A stretch of DNA of 56,439 nucleotides, from positions 1-56,439 of the forward strand of contig JBKOWY010000099.1 of assembly GCA_046724655.1 (NCBI GenBank), in the 5' to 3' direction. Positions 1-7,910 of this stretch are shown here, one piece after another. The DNA is from JALZAA01 sp046724655 (GTDB lineage: Bacteria > Actinomycetota > Acidimicrobiia > IMCC26256 > JACDBD01). The first letter of the stretch is position 1. Each line of letters opens with the position of its first letter. Position numbers and translations under genes: made by a program. The notes below the pieces were generated by a model. It was given only the letters and a program-made list of their open reading frames with translations. It searched no databases and was not told the origin of the DNA.

Positions 1-2
1 AG

Positions 3-677
3 CGTGCCCACGAGGAGCTGCTGGCCAAGGAGAAGGCCCACATGCGCGAGGGAGACCGGCTCGCGGCAGAGCGCCGGCGCCAGCCGATGCACGAGATCAC
101 CAAGGACTACCGCTTCGAGGGTCCTGACGGAGAGGTGATCCTGCTCGACCTGTTCGAGGGGCGCCGCCAGCTCGCGCTCTACCACTTCATGTTCGGCCCG
201 AGCCGCGATGAGGGCTGCGACGGCTGCTCGATGTTCGTCGATCAGCTCACCCGCCTCGCCCACCTGCAAGCGCGCGACACAACCTTCGTGCTGGTCTCGC
301 GCGCTCCGCTGGAGAAACTGGAGGCGTTCAAGCGCCGAATGGGATGGGACGAGATCCCGTGGTACTCCGACGGCAAGGGCGACTTCGGGGTCGACTTCGG
401 CTTCTCGCCCCCCGAGCCGCAGCCCGACCAGCATCAGGACGGCGAGATCTTCGGCTTCAACGTCTTCATCCGCGACGACGAGGGGCGCGTCTACCGCACC
501 TATTTCACCAACTGGCGTGGCGTGGAGGCGATCGGCACCGTCTGGAGCATCCTCGACCGTACCCCGCTCGGCCGCCAGGAGGAGTGGGAGGACACCCCCG
601 ACGGGCGCCCGCAGGGGCCGAAGTTCGGATGGTGGCGGCTGCACGATCGCTACGAGAACTCCAAGAAGCCGGCGTGA
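3..677 (+). CDS. DUF899 thioredoxin-like protein, 5' end cut by window edge
   Basis: The frame is open from base 3 and runs through the ATG at 42, so the gene begins before the window. The visible 224 codons match the DUF899 (AhpC/thioredoxin-fold) family: an AAERR-RQP stretch, the FEGPDGEVILLDLFEGRRQL segment, the hallmark YHFMFGP, then a cysteine pair (EGCDGCS) and the FVLVSRAPLEKLEAFKRRMGW block near residue 100. The family is predicted to be a cytosolic dithiol oxidoreductase; its substrate is not established. The ATG at 42 is unlikely to be the true start, because residues before it (LLAKEKAHMRE) continue the family's N-terminal helix. No operon partner is visible; the next gene is 83 bp away. 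Confidence 0.88.
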   Translation, partial: RAHEELLAKEKAHMREGDRLAAERRRQPMHEITKDYRFEGPDGEVILLDLFEGRRQLALYHFMFGPSRDEGCDGCSMFVDQLTRLAHLQARDTTFVLVSRAPLEKLEAFKRRMGWDEIPWYSDGKGDFGVDFGFSPPEPQPDQHQDGEIFGFNVFIRDDEGRVYRTYFTNWRGVEAIGTVWSILDRTPLGRQEEWEDTPDGRPQGPKFGWWRLHDRYENSKKPA

Positions 678-704
678 GCGAGCGCCGGCCTCAGCGCAGC
701 GGCC

Positions 705-724
705 TGCGAATGGGCCAATTCGCA
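705..724. repeat. 7-bp perfect inverted repeat, 6-nt loop
   Basis: TGCGAAT at 705-711 pairs perfectly with ATTCGCA at 718-724 across GGGCCA. It lies 28 bp after the DUF899 stop and 37 bp before the next start. It could be a weak terminator or an operator. There is no T tract. Confidence 0.4.
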
Positions 725-760
725 AAGACGATGCGCGTTCGACCGGCATAGGGGGGTGCC

Positions 761-1090
761 TTGGCCTCCATGCATTTGTCAGTGACGCGGGTCCGCGTCG
801 ACAACGACGAGCTCGAGCCCGACGTCACGGCCGGAGATCTAGAAGTCATCCGCAACGATCGTGGAGAAGTCCCAGGCTTGCTCACTTGGTCCCTCACCTT
901 CCTTACAACCGACGAGCCCTGGCACCACGGCCTTGGTGAGTGTCAGCTCGTAATCGACGTCGACGGTGGTCGCCGGTTTCGGGGCCGCGCCGTTCTCGTC
1001 CGATCCGACGAGGGGCGGTGGCACTACTTCAACGGCGTCGGGAAGCTCGAGGGTCCCGAGCCCTCTAGGTCCGACTCACGAACCGACTAG
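761..1090 (+). CDS. hypothetical protein, about 109 aa
   Basis: I do not recognise the family. The start could be TTG at 761, preceded by a G-rich stretch (GGGGGGTG), or the in-frame ATG at 770. The product has alternating hydrophobic and charged residues suggesting a small beta-rich domain (VTRVRVDNDELEPDV, then PGLLTWSLTFLTTD, CQLVIDVDGGRRF, GRWHYFNGVGKLEG). There is no signal peptide and no membrane segment. Codon third positions are G/C-rich, as in neighbouring genes, which supports real coding. It stands alone upstream of decayed DNA. Confidence 0.55.
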   Translation: MASMHLSVTRVRVDNDELEPDVTAGDLEVIRNDRGEVPGLLTWSLTFLTTDEPWHHGLGECQLVIDVDGGRRFRGRAVLVRSDEGRWHYFNGVGKLEGPEPSRSDSRTD

Positions 1091-1375
1091 CGAAGCAGTG
1101 AGCACGACCGAGCAGAACATGGCGGTTCATAGAACAGGCGCTCGCCGTGCATCAATCCATCTTTGAAAGGCACGATGTTCACTAGCGGGATCGTGAACTC
1201 TCGTCGCGTCGGTGCAACCGTGAGCCAAGGTCCTTTCATCGTCCAGTGCAGGTGTCCGAACGCCACGACCACGTCGTCGCCGAACGCGACGCCGCCGGAT
1301 GTCGGACCTAGGTCCAGGAACGCACCGAAGAGCTCCTCGTAGGCTCGCGTGGCGGCGTCTCGGTCACGTCGCCGG
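1087..1375 (-). pseudogene. remnant of a SnoaL-like (NTF2-fold) protein
   Basis: Read on the minus strand, one frame gives AYEELFGAFLDLGPTSGG, GDDVVVAFGHLHWTMKGPW and then PTRREFTIPLVNIVPFKDG, closely resembling the second half of SnoaL-like ester cyclase/NTF2 proteins. No start is present. The frame joins a different frame coming from upstream DNA near 1350-1375. At the 3' end a one-base shift near 1120 would restore a more family-like tail (AMFC) in place of the observed PPCSARSC. The N-terminal half is missing, so this is a decayed fragment and not a functional gene. Confidence 0.6.
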
Positions 1376-1568
1376 GGACCGAGCCGACGGGGATGCCGAC
1401 GGGGTTCTTGGTCCTGGTCTCAATCGTCGACACCGTGCCGCTGTTCCTGTTGGTGACCAAGGCGGTCGGGCGACACCGCCCACGTGGCGGCACGGCCGAC
1501 ACTTCGCGCGCCTGGACCCCACCCACCAGTGCGCCCGCCAACCCGAGCACAGAACCCCACGAACCCAC
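1350..1568 (-). pseudogene. remnant with one YVTN-type beta-propeller repeat
   Basis: On the minus strand an open frame from 1568 begins with a short hydrophobic stretch (GSVLGLAGALVGG). At 1463-1350 it contains ALVTNRNSGTVSTIETRT followed by IPVGSVPGDVTETP. This is one blade-length match to the YVTN repeat of bacterial surface beta-propellers, where VTN, SGTVS-I and IPVG-P are conserved. Only one repeat survives and the frame then runs into the SnoaL-like remnant. I read this as two gene fragments abutting. Confidence 0.5.
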
Positions 1569-2008
1569 AGCATCCCTGCCTCCCGCCGCGCTGTTCCCCG
1601 AGCGACCAATTGGGCGACCAGGACGGCGTACGTCGCATTTGGTTTTGCGACTAGGAAGGTCCGGACCTCAACGCTTCGGCGACAAGACGGCCCGACGGGC
1701 CTTCCGGTTCACTACTCAGGTTCTTCGGAACCTCTTCGAGATTCCCGCCGAGTTGAGGCGGCTGGAAGGTGAAGACGATGAAGGCGCGCACGCCCTTGAG
1801 TAGCTCGCGCCGAGCGGGTCGCGGTCACAGGCTGGTCACGGAAAGTTGCGGACGGCCGGATTCGCCAGCACGACGGCACTTGACCGGGCCCGAATCCCGT
1901 ACGAAACAAGGCCGCCATGGACTGCACGGACAGGACCGGATAGTGCTCTGCTGACGGAGCGTTAGATTCTCGCCAGGGGGCCGGATTGGCAGCCCAGAAG
2001 GGGGATGC
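1569..2008. other. intergenic DNA without recognisable genes
   Basis: Several overlapping open frames exist on both strands, but none shows a family motif or a plausible start with ribosome binding site. A GGCCCGAATCCC stretch near 1887-1899 resembles a tRNA T-arm, but no acceptor or anticodon stem can be matched to it. Together with the two remnants on its left, this is about 0.9 kb without a functional gene. Confidence 0.5.
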
Positions 2009-2758
2009 ATGCCGCGATTCGCGGACCAGGTCGCGGTCGTGACGGGGGCGGGCTCGGGGCTCGGGCGCGCCACCGCCCATCGCTTTGCCGACGAGGGAGC
2101 GGCGATCGCCGTGTTCGACATCGCCGCCGACGCCGCCGAGAAGGCCGCAGCGGAGATCGGGGAGCGGGGCGCGACCGCCCGGGCTTACACAGTCGACGTC
2201 ACCGACCCCAAGGCAGCGAAAGAAACAGTCGACGCCGCCGCCGCCGATCTCGGCCGCCCGCAGGTGCTCGTCAACTCGGCCGGTATCGGCGGGTTCGCCC
2301 ACACCGTCGACGAGACGTTCGAGCGTTGGTCGGCGATCATCGGCGTCAACCTCACCGGCACCTTCCTCATGTGCCAGGCGACGCTGCCGTACCTCCTCCA
2401 CGGCGGCGGGGCCATCGTCAATGTTGCATCCAACGCCGGTCTCATGGGTCAGCCGTACTCGGCCGCTTACTGCGCATCGAAGGGTGGGGTCGTCAATCTC
2501 ACGCGTGCGCTTGCGCTCGAGTACGTGAAACGGGGTGTGCGCGTGAACGCTGTCGCCCCCGGTGGGATGAACACGCCGATGATCGCCGGGTTCTCCATGC
2601 CCGAAGGCGTCAATCTCAAGGAGTTCGCGCGCGTGACATCACCGCTCGGGTACGCCGAACCCGAAGAGCTCGCCGGACTGATCGCGTACATCGCCTCTGA
2701 TGACGCCAAGTACATGGTCGGGAGCATCGTGTCGATGGACGGCGGGATCACCGCGTGA
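2009..2758 (+). CDS. short-chain dehydrogenase/reductase (SDR)
   Basis: Classical SDR of normal length (249 aa). The NAD(P)-binding motif TGAGSGLGRA is near residues 12-21, followed by the VLVNSAGIGG motif (NNAG variant, Asn-Ser-Ala-Gly), the catalytic serine region (VASNAG) and YCASK as the Tyr-x3-Lys pair. The C-terminus GSIVSMDGGITA is typical of FabG-like enzymes. Predicted role: NAD(P)-dependent oxidation of a hydroxyacyl or alcohol intermediate in the cytosol. The stop overlaps the GTG of the ligase at 2755 by 4 nt, so the two are translationally coupled. The substrate is not deducible. Confidence 0.9.
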   Translation: MPRFADQVAVVTGAGSGLGRATAHRFADEGAAIAVFDIAADAAEKAAAEIGERGATARAYTVDVTDPKAAKETVDAAAADLGRPQVLVNSAGIGGFAHTVDETFERWSAIIGVNLTGTFLMCQATLPYLLHGGGAIVNVASNAGLMGQPYSAAYCASKGGVVNLTRALALEYVKRGVRVNAVAPGGMNTPMIAGFSMPEGVNLKEFARVTSPLGYAEPEELAGLIAYIASDDAKYMVGSIVSMDGGITA

Positions 2759-4302
2759 TTACCGACGCCAGGAGCCTCTGGGAGCTGATCGAGCGACGGG
2801 TCAGCGAGACGCCCGATGCGGCGCTGGGCATCGACGAGGACGGGCGCACGATGACGTACGCCGAGTACCGCGATGCTGCGGAGCGCGCCGCCGCCGGTCT
2901 GGCTCAGCTCGGTGTCGGAGAAGGCACGCCGGTGTCATGGGCCCTCCCCACATGGCTCGAGTCGCTCGTGCTCGTGGGCGCTCTCTCTCGGCTCGGCGCG
3001 GTGCAGAACCCCATCCTGCCGATCTATCGCCATCGCGAGGTCGGCTTCGTGACCAAGCAGACGGGAGCGAAGCTGCTCATCGTCCCGTCGACATGGAAAG
3101 GGTTCGACTACGAGGGCATGGCGCGCGAGATCGCCGCCGCGCAGCCGGAGCTCGACGTCCTGATCGTCGATCGCAAGTTGCCCGACGGCGATCCGGCGTC
3201 GCTTCCGCCACCGGCCATGCCGCAGGAATCTCCGGAGGAAGCGCCGGTGCGGTGGGCGTTCTACACGTCGGGCACCACGGCAGATCCGAAGGGCGCGCAG
3301 CACACGGACCGCACGATCATGGCGTCGGCGTACGGCATGACGAAGGCGCTCGCGCTCGAACCGGACGACGTCAGCGCGCTCGTCTTCCCGTTCACGCACA
3401 TCGGCGGGATCGGCTGGCTGTTCAGCTCGATGATGGTGGGCTTCAAGACGATCGTCATCGAGGCGTTCGATCCCGCGGCGACGATCCCGGTGCTGCGACG
3501 CGCGGGCGTCACGCTGGCCGGCGCCGGCACGCCGTTCCACATGGCGTACCTGGCGGCGCAACGCCAGAACCCGGGGGAGAAGCTGTTCCCCAACGCGCGG
3601 GCTTTCCCCGGCGGCGGCGCGGCCAAGCCCGTGCAGCTGCACTACGACGTGAAGAAGGAGCTCGGCGGCGTCGGCGTGGTCTCCGGCTACGGGCTCACGG
3701 AGTGCCCGATCCTCGCGATGTCGACGGTGGAGGATCCCGACGTGAAGCTGGCCGAGACCGAAGGGCGCACCACGCCCGGGGTCGAGGTCAAGGTCGTGAA
3801 ACTCGACGGGTCCGTCGCGCCGCCGGGCGAGGAAGGGGAGATCCGCGTCAAGGGTCCGATGCTCTTCCGCGGCTACATCGACTCGTCGCTCGACGCCGAG
3901 GCGTTCGACGAAGACGGCTGGTTCCGCACCGGCGACCTCGGGTTCCAGGACGCCGACGGCTACATCGCCATCACCGGCCGGCTCAAGGACGTGATCATCC
4001 GCAAGGGCGAGACGATCAGCGCCAAGGAGGTCGAGGACCTGCTCTTCACGCACCCGGGGATCGGCGACGTGGCGGTGATCGGGCTGCCCGACGACGCTTC
4101 GGGGGAGCGGGCGTGCGCGATCGTCGTGCCCGCCGACAAGGAGGCGCCGCCGAACCTCGAGGACGTCTTCGACTTCTGCACCAACGCCGGGCTCATGACC
4201 CAGAAGATCCCCGAGCAGCTCGAGATCGTCGACGTCCTGCCGCGCAACGCGACTGGCAAGGTCCTCAAGCACGAGCTCCGCAAGCAGTACGCGGCGACGT
4301 AG
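2755..4302 (+). CDS. AMP-dependent acyl-CoA synthetase/ligase
   Basis: ANL-superfamily enzyme, 515 aa, which activates a carboxylic acid as acyl-AMP and then as CoA thioester. Visible motifs in order: P-loop FYTSGTTADPKGAQHTD (near residue 165), GYGLTECP (A5, near 308), GWFRTGDLGFQDADGYI (A7), GRLKDVIIRKGE (A8) and the C-terminal catalytic lysine in NATGKVLKHELRK. Start GTG at 2755 overlaps the SDR stop. A hairpin and then a cyclase gene follow. Family-level identity is secure; the acid substrate is unknown. Confidence 0.93.
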   Translation: MITDARSLWELIERRVSETPDAALGIDEDGRTMTYAEYRDAAERAAAGLAQLGVGEGTPVSWALPTWLESLVLVGALSRLGAVQNPILPIYRHREVGFVTKQTGAKLLIVPSTWKGFDYEGMAREIAAAQPELDVLIVDRKLPDGDPASLPPPAMPQESPEEAPVRWAFYTSGTTADPKGAQHTDRTIMASAYGMTKALALEPDDVSALVFPFTHIGGIGWLFSSMMVGFKTIVIEAFDPAATIPVLRRAGVTLAGAGTPFHMAYLAAQRQNPGEKLFPNARAFPGGGAAKPVQLHYDVKKELGGVGVVSGYGLTECPILAMSTVEDPDVKLAETEGRTTPGVEVKVVKLDGSVAPPGEEGEIRVKGPMLFRGYIDSSLDAEAFDEDGWFRTGDLGFQDADGYIAITGRLKDVIIRKGETISAKEVEDLLFTHPGIGDVAVIGLPDDASGERACAIVVPADKEAPPNLEDVFDFCTNAGLMTQKIPEQLEIVDVLPRNATGKVLKHELRKQYAAT

Positions 4303-4306
4303 CGGT

Positions 4307-4353
4307 TTTTGGCGCCGCGTACATACCTCATGCGTATGTAGACGGCGCCAAAA
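4307..4353. repeat. 20-bp near-perfect inverted repeat between ligase and cyclase genes
   Basis: Left arm 4307-4326 and right arm 4334-4353 match at 18 of 20 positions around a 7-nt loop. The arms begin with TTTTGGCGCC and end with GGCGCCAAAA. The right arm runs directly into the cyclase Shine-Dalgarno sequence (AAAAGGAGGG). No T tract follows the stem on either strand, so it is not a classical intrinsic terminator. It may be an mRNA processing or attenuation stem or a U-less terminator. Confidence 0.6.
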
Positions 4354-4365
4354 GGAGGGACTGAG

Positions 4366-5295
4366 ATGCCCCTGCCCGACGAGCTGAAGGAGCTGGCGAA
4401 GCGGGTCTCGAACTGGGGCCGGTGGGGCGCCGACGATCAGCGCGGCACGCTGAACTTCATCACTCCCGAGGCGGTGCAGCGGGGCGCAGCCGCGGTGCGG
4501 CGAGGGGTCACGTTCCCGCTGTCGATCCTGTACGACGAGGACGGCCCGCAGACGGGAGCAATCCCGGGCCGGATCAACCCCAAACACACGATGATCATGG
4601 CCAACGCCGCGTTCACCGGAGACCCGGCCGACTTCACGACCAGCGACGACCTCGTCGAGATGGGCGTGCAAGCCGCCACGCACTGGGACGCCCTCGCGCA
4701 TGTCGGCTACGAGGGCCTGCTCTACAACAACACGCCCGACTCAGTTGTTACCCAGGAGGGTGGGGCGACGAGGCTCGGGATCGAGCACTACGGGCCGATC
4801 GTCACCCGCGGCGTCCTCCTCGACATCGCGCGCCTGATCGGCGTCGACGTGTTCGAGGACAACTACGCCATCGGCGGTGACGACCTGGCCGCGGCAGAAC
4901 GGCAAGCGGGGGTCACGGTCGAGTCGGGGGACGCCCTGCTCGTGCGGACCGGGCAGATCGAGTGGCTGCGTCGCGGCGACAAGCAACGGTTCAACGACCC
5001 GAGCCCGGGGCTCGGCGCCGGCGCGATCGAGTACCTGCGCGACAAGGAGGTGGCGGCCGTCGCCACCGACACCCTCGTGTTCGAGGTGTGGCCGTGCGAG
5101 GACCCGGCCGTCATGCTCCCGGTGCACATGATCGACCTGCGCGACATGGGCCTCGTGCAGGGTCAGCTCTGGCACCTGGACGACCTCGCCGCCGACTGCG
5201 CCGGTGACGGCGTCTACGAGTTCTTCCTCTCCGCGACCCCGCTGCCCATCACGCACGCCGTCGGGGGCCCGGTGGCGCCGACCGCCACGAAATAG
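4366..5295 (+). CDS. cyclase family protein (kynurenine-formamidase fold)
   Basis: 309 aa, ATG at 4366 with a strong AAGGAGGG ribosome site. The sequence resembles the PF04199 cyclase/formamidase family. The N-terminus has NWGRWGADDQRGTLNFI. The metal-site motif appears as ATHWDALAHVGYEG near residue 105, corresponding to the family's HxGTHxDxPxH. GDALLVRTGQIEW and VATDTLVFEVWP follow in the C-terminal half. The family comprises metal-dependent hydrolases acting on amide, ester or lactone bonds. Position after an SDR and a CoA ligase suggests hydrolysis of a ring or lactone intermediate, which is inference. Confidence 0.85.
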   Translation: MPLPDELKELAKRVSNWGRWGADDQRGTLNFITPEAVQRGAAAVRRGVTFPLSILYDEDGPQTGAIPGRINPKHTMIMANAAFTGDPADFTTSDDLVEMGVQAATHWDALAHVGYEGLLYNNTPDSVVTQEGGATRLGIEHYGPIVTRGVLLDIARLIGVDVFEDNYAIGGDDLAAAERQAGVTVESGDALLVRTGQIEWLRRGDKQRFNDPSPGLGAGAIEYLRDKEVAAVATDTLVFEVWPCEDPAVMLPVHMIDLRDMGLVQGQLWHLDDLAADCAGDGVYEFFLSATPLPITHAVGGPVAPTATK

Positions 5296-5347
5296 AAATC
5301 GGCGTCCCCCATCTCACGAAACCCCGGTCCCGAGCGTTGAAGAGAGA

Positions 5348-5821
5348 GTGAGCCCGCCCCCCTTCCAGACCTTCCTCGAGCGGCATCGGGACGCCGTGTA
5401 CCGGTTCCTCGTGTTCTCGGTCGGGCCCGACACGGCCGACGACTGCCTCCAGGAAACGTTCACGGCGGCACTCCGCGCCTATCCGCGACTCACGGACGGC
5501 TCGAACCTGCGGGCCTGGGTGCTGACGATCGCCCACCGCAAGGCGATCGACGCCCACCGCAGCCGGGGCCGGCGGCCGGTGCCCCTGCCCGAGCTGCCGG
5601 ACCAACCGGCGCCGGCGGTGCCGGTGCCCGACCCCGGCCTCTGGGAAGCCGTGAGCAAGCTGCCACCGAAGCAGCGCGCCGCCATCGTGCTGCGCTTCGT
5701 GTCCGACCTCCCGTTCCGGCAGATCGGCAGCATCTTGGAGTCCTCCGAAGCAGCGGCGCGCCAGAACGTGCGCGAGGGACTCGCGCGGCTACGAGAGGAG
5801 TACACCGATGACGAACGCTGA
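5348..5821 (+). CDS. ECF-type RNA polymerase sigma factor
   Basis: Start GTG at 5348, preceded by the purine-rich GAAGAGAGA; 157 aa, usual for small ECF sigmas. Region 2 is seen as HRDAVYRFLV, then DDCLQETFTAALRAYPRL and LRAWVLTIAHRKAIDAHRSR. Region 4 (helix-turn-helix) is LPPKQRAAIVLRFVSDLPF followed by IGSILESSEAAARQNVREG. There is no adjacent zinc-finger anti-sigma gene. Instead the gene overlaps an alkyltransferase by 14 nt, so both come from one transcript. It probably directs transcription of stress or repair genes. Confidence 0.9.
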   Translation: MSPPPFQTFLERHRDAVYRFLVFSVGPDTADDCLQETFTAALRAYPRLTDGSNLRAWVLTIAHRKAIDAHRSRGRRPVPLPELPDQPAPAVPVPDPGLWEAVSKLPPKQRAAIVLRFVSDLPFRQIGSILESSEAAARQNVREGLARLREEYTDDER

Positions 5822-6425
5822 CCTCTCCGACCTCGAAGCCGCGCTTCGCCGCGGCTCGACCGTTGACGTCGCTGTGCCTGCCGACGCTGCCACACGCGCC
5901 GCGATCGCCGCCGCCGACCGAGCCGGTCTCGTGGACGTTGCCATCGGAAGTGTCGACTCGCCCGTGGGGGAGCTGTTCGTCGCGGTGACAGCTCGCGGCC
6001 TCGTGCGCCTCGCGTTCGACCCGGAGCAGCTGCGGGTGCTCGACGACCTGGCGGCACGCATCTCGCCGCGTGTCGTCGAGGCGAGCTCGCGGGTCGACCC
6101 GGTTCGCCGGGAGCTCGACGAGTACTTCGCCGGCCGTCGTCGGCAGTTCGACCTGGCTGTCGACCTTTCGCTCACCAGCGCATGGGGGCGGCGCGTGCTC
6201 GAAGCGACGGCCCGTGTCCCCGCCGGGCAGGTCACCACCTACGGCGCACTGGCGGCGAAGGTCGGGAAGCCCCGCGCCGCCCGGGCGGTGGGCAACGCAG
6301 TCGCCACGAACCCGGTTGCGATCGTCGTGCCGTGTCACCGCGTCGTGCCCGCGGGCGGCGGGGTCGGCAACTACGGCGGCGGTCCCGAGCGCAAGGCTTT
6401 CCTGCTCGAACTCGAGCGAGGTTGA
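5808..6425 (+). CDS. ogt: methylated-DNA--[protein]-cysteine S-methyltransferase (Ogt/MGMT type)
   Basis: 205 aa. The C-terminal two-thirds is the suicide alkyltransferase that removes alkyl groups from O6-alkylguanine: VPAGQVTTYGALAAKVGKPRA, RAVGNAVATNP and the active-site IVVPCHRVVP with the acceptor cysteine, then GGVGNYGGGPERKAFLLELE. An N-terminal segment of about 45 residues (LSDLEAALRRG, PADAATRAAIAAADRAGLVD) precedes the usual domain start (VAIGSVDSPVGELFVAVT). It overlaps the ECF sigma gene by 14 nt. The extra segment is where an anti-sigma-like function could lie, which is inference. Confidence 0.92.
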   Translation: MTNADLSDLEAALRRGSTVDVAVPADAATRAAIAAADRAGLVDVAIGSVDSPVGELFVAVTARGLVRLAFDPEQLRVLDDLAARISPRVVEASSRVDPVRRELDEYFAGRRRQFDLAVDLSLTSAWGRRVLEATARVPAGQVTTYGALAAKVGKPRAARAVGNAVATNPVAIVVPCHRVVPAGGGVGNYGGGPERKAFLLELERG

Positions 6426-6440
6426 TCGCACGCCGTTAGC

Positions 6441-7550
6441 GTGGCGCCGTTGTCGAATCGATCTGCGCGTGCCTTGGTGCTCGAACACCCGCGCACACTT
6501 GTGGCGCGCGAGTTGCCAGTGCCCGAGACGAGCGACGACGACGCCCTGCTGCGTGTCGAGGCGTGCGGACTGTGCGGCACCGACCACGAGCAGTACACGG
6601 GCCATCTCCCGGCCGGGTTCGCGTTCGTGCCCGGACACGAGACCGTCGGCGTGATCGAACGGATCGGGGATACGGCAGCTCAGCGGTGGGGTGTCGCGCC
6701 CGGCGACCGCGTCGCCGTCGAGGTGTTCCAGTCGTGTCGTGTGTGCGAGGCGTGCCGTGCCGGTGCGTACCAGCGCTGCGAGCGGCACGGGCTCGCCGAC
6801 ATGTACGGCTACATCCCGGTCGACAAGCCGCCGGGTCTGTGGGGCGGGTACGCGCAGTACCAGTACCTCGGGCCCGACGCGATCGCGCATCGCGTCCCAG
6901 ACGCGATCGACCCTGTTGTGGCCACGCTGTTCAATCCGCTCGGCGCCGGGGTGCGCTGGGGCGTGACCGTGCCGGGCACGAAGCCCGGTGATGTCGTCGC
7001 CGTGCTCGGTCCCGGGGTGCGCGGCCTGTCGGTTCTAGCAGCGGTGCGGGACGCCGGCGCCGGCCTCGTGATGGTGACGGGGCGCGGCGCGCGTGACGCG
7101 GAACGCCTCGCTGTGGCGCGCGACTTTGGCGCCGATCTGGTCGTCGACACCGCCGACACGGATCCGACGCGTGCGCTCCGAGATGCGACGGGCGGGCTCG
7201 CGGACGTCGTCGTCGACGTCACCGCGAAGGCGCCGGAGGCGTTCGCGCAGGCCGTCGCGCTCGCCCGTCCCGCAGGGACGGTCGTCGTCGCCGGCACCCG
7301 AGGCTCCCCGGCGCCGCCGGACTTCTGGCCCGACCACATCGTGTTCAAGGAGCTGCGGATCCTGGGTGCGCTCGGCGTCGATTCGCCCGCGTACCGCGCC
7401 GCACTCGAACTGCTTGCGGCTGGCCGTTACCCGTTCGCCGATCTTCCCCGTCGCGTCGCAGGCCTCGATGACGCGGAAGAGCTCATCCAGTCGCTCGCCG
7501 GCGAAGGCGACGTACCCCCGCCGGTCCACGGGGTGGTCGTGCCGGGCTAG
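6441..7550 (+). CDS. zinc-dependent alcohol dehydrogenase (MDR family)
   Basis: 369 aa, GTG start. Catalytic zinc site CGLCGTDHEQYTG with GHETVGVIERIG. Structural zinc loop from four cysteines in SCRVCEACRAGAYQRCERHG. Rossmann segment VLGPGVRGLSVLAAV near residue 190. It oxidises or reduces a small alcohol or polyol with NAD(P). It sits 15 bp downstream of ogt, so it may be read through from the sigma-ogt transcript, but the functional link is unclear. Confidence 0.9.
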   Translation: MAPLSNRSARALVLEHPRTLVARELPVPETSDDDALLRVEACGLCGTDHEQYTGHLPAGFAFVPGHETVGVIERIGDTAAQRWGVAPGDRVAVEVFQSCRVCEACRAGAYQRCERHGLADMYGYIPVDKPPGLWGGYAQYQYLGPDAIAHRVPDAIDPVVATLFNPLGAGVRWGVTVPGTKPGDVVAVLGPGVRGLSVLAAVRDAGAGLVMVTGRGARDAERLAVARDFGADLVVDTADTDPTRALRDATGGLADVVVDVTAKAPEAFAQAVALARPAGTVVVAGTRGSPAPPDFWPDHIVFKELRILGALGVDSPAYRAALELLAAGRYPFADLPRRVAGLDDAEELIQSLAGEGDVPPPVHGVVVPG

Positions 7551-7568
7551 CACATCGGCGGAGAGCCG

Positions 7569-7895
7569 TTACGCGCCCGGTGGCCGGTATTTGATTTGGT
7601 CGGCTATGCGCATGGCATCCATCGTCTCGTCGACGGTGAGGAGCACTGTCGTGTCGAATGAGCTCAACGCACCGCCGCCCGTGATCGCCAGGGCAACCGC
7701 GGCCATGGACACGTTGTCGGGCGCCTCCCACAGGCTGTAGCCGTCGTGCTTGCCGAAGGCGTACCAAAAGCCATGGAGCTTCCCACCGACCGACTCGATG
7801 TACGACTGAGCTGCCTGTCGGCGGTCCTCCGGGTTGCCGATCAGCCTCGCCCAAGTCTCCGCCGTGTAACTGAACCTCGTGAGATACAGCGGCAC
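7569..7895 (-). CDS. GYD-domain protein
   Basis: 108 aa, ATG start, of usual GYD length. Motifs: MPLYLTRFSYTAETWARLI at the N-terminus, VGGKLHGFWYAFGKHDGYSL with the HDGY core, then PDNVSMAAVALAITGGGAL. Proteins of this family are small alpha/beta barrels of unknown function found with catabolic genes in actinobacteria. It is the last gene of the minus-strand CoA cluster, 15 bp after the upstream EchA stop. Confidence 0.85.
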   Translation of the reverse strand: MPLYLTRFSYTAETWARLIGNPEDRRQAAQSYIESVGGKLHGFWYAFGKHDGYSLWEAPDNVSMAAVALAITGGGALSSFDTTVLLTVDETMDAMRIADQIKYRPPGA

Positions 7896-7910
7896 GGTCT
7901 CTCCTCTCGT

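Noticed and set aside
1858..1910. tRNA-like T-arm (GGGCCCGAATCCC)
   Set aside because: The loop lacks the TTC of a T-loop and no matching acceptor, D or anticodon stem can be built around it.
2935..4701. 588-codon open frame on the minus strand
   Set aside because: It lies antisense to the well-supported acyl-CoA ligase and cyclase genes; its translation is Arg/Asp/Val-rich without motifs, as expected for a shadow frame in GC-rich DNA.
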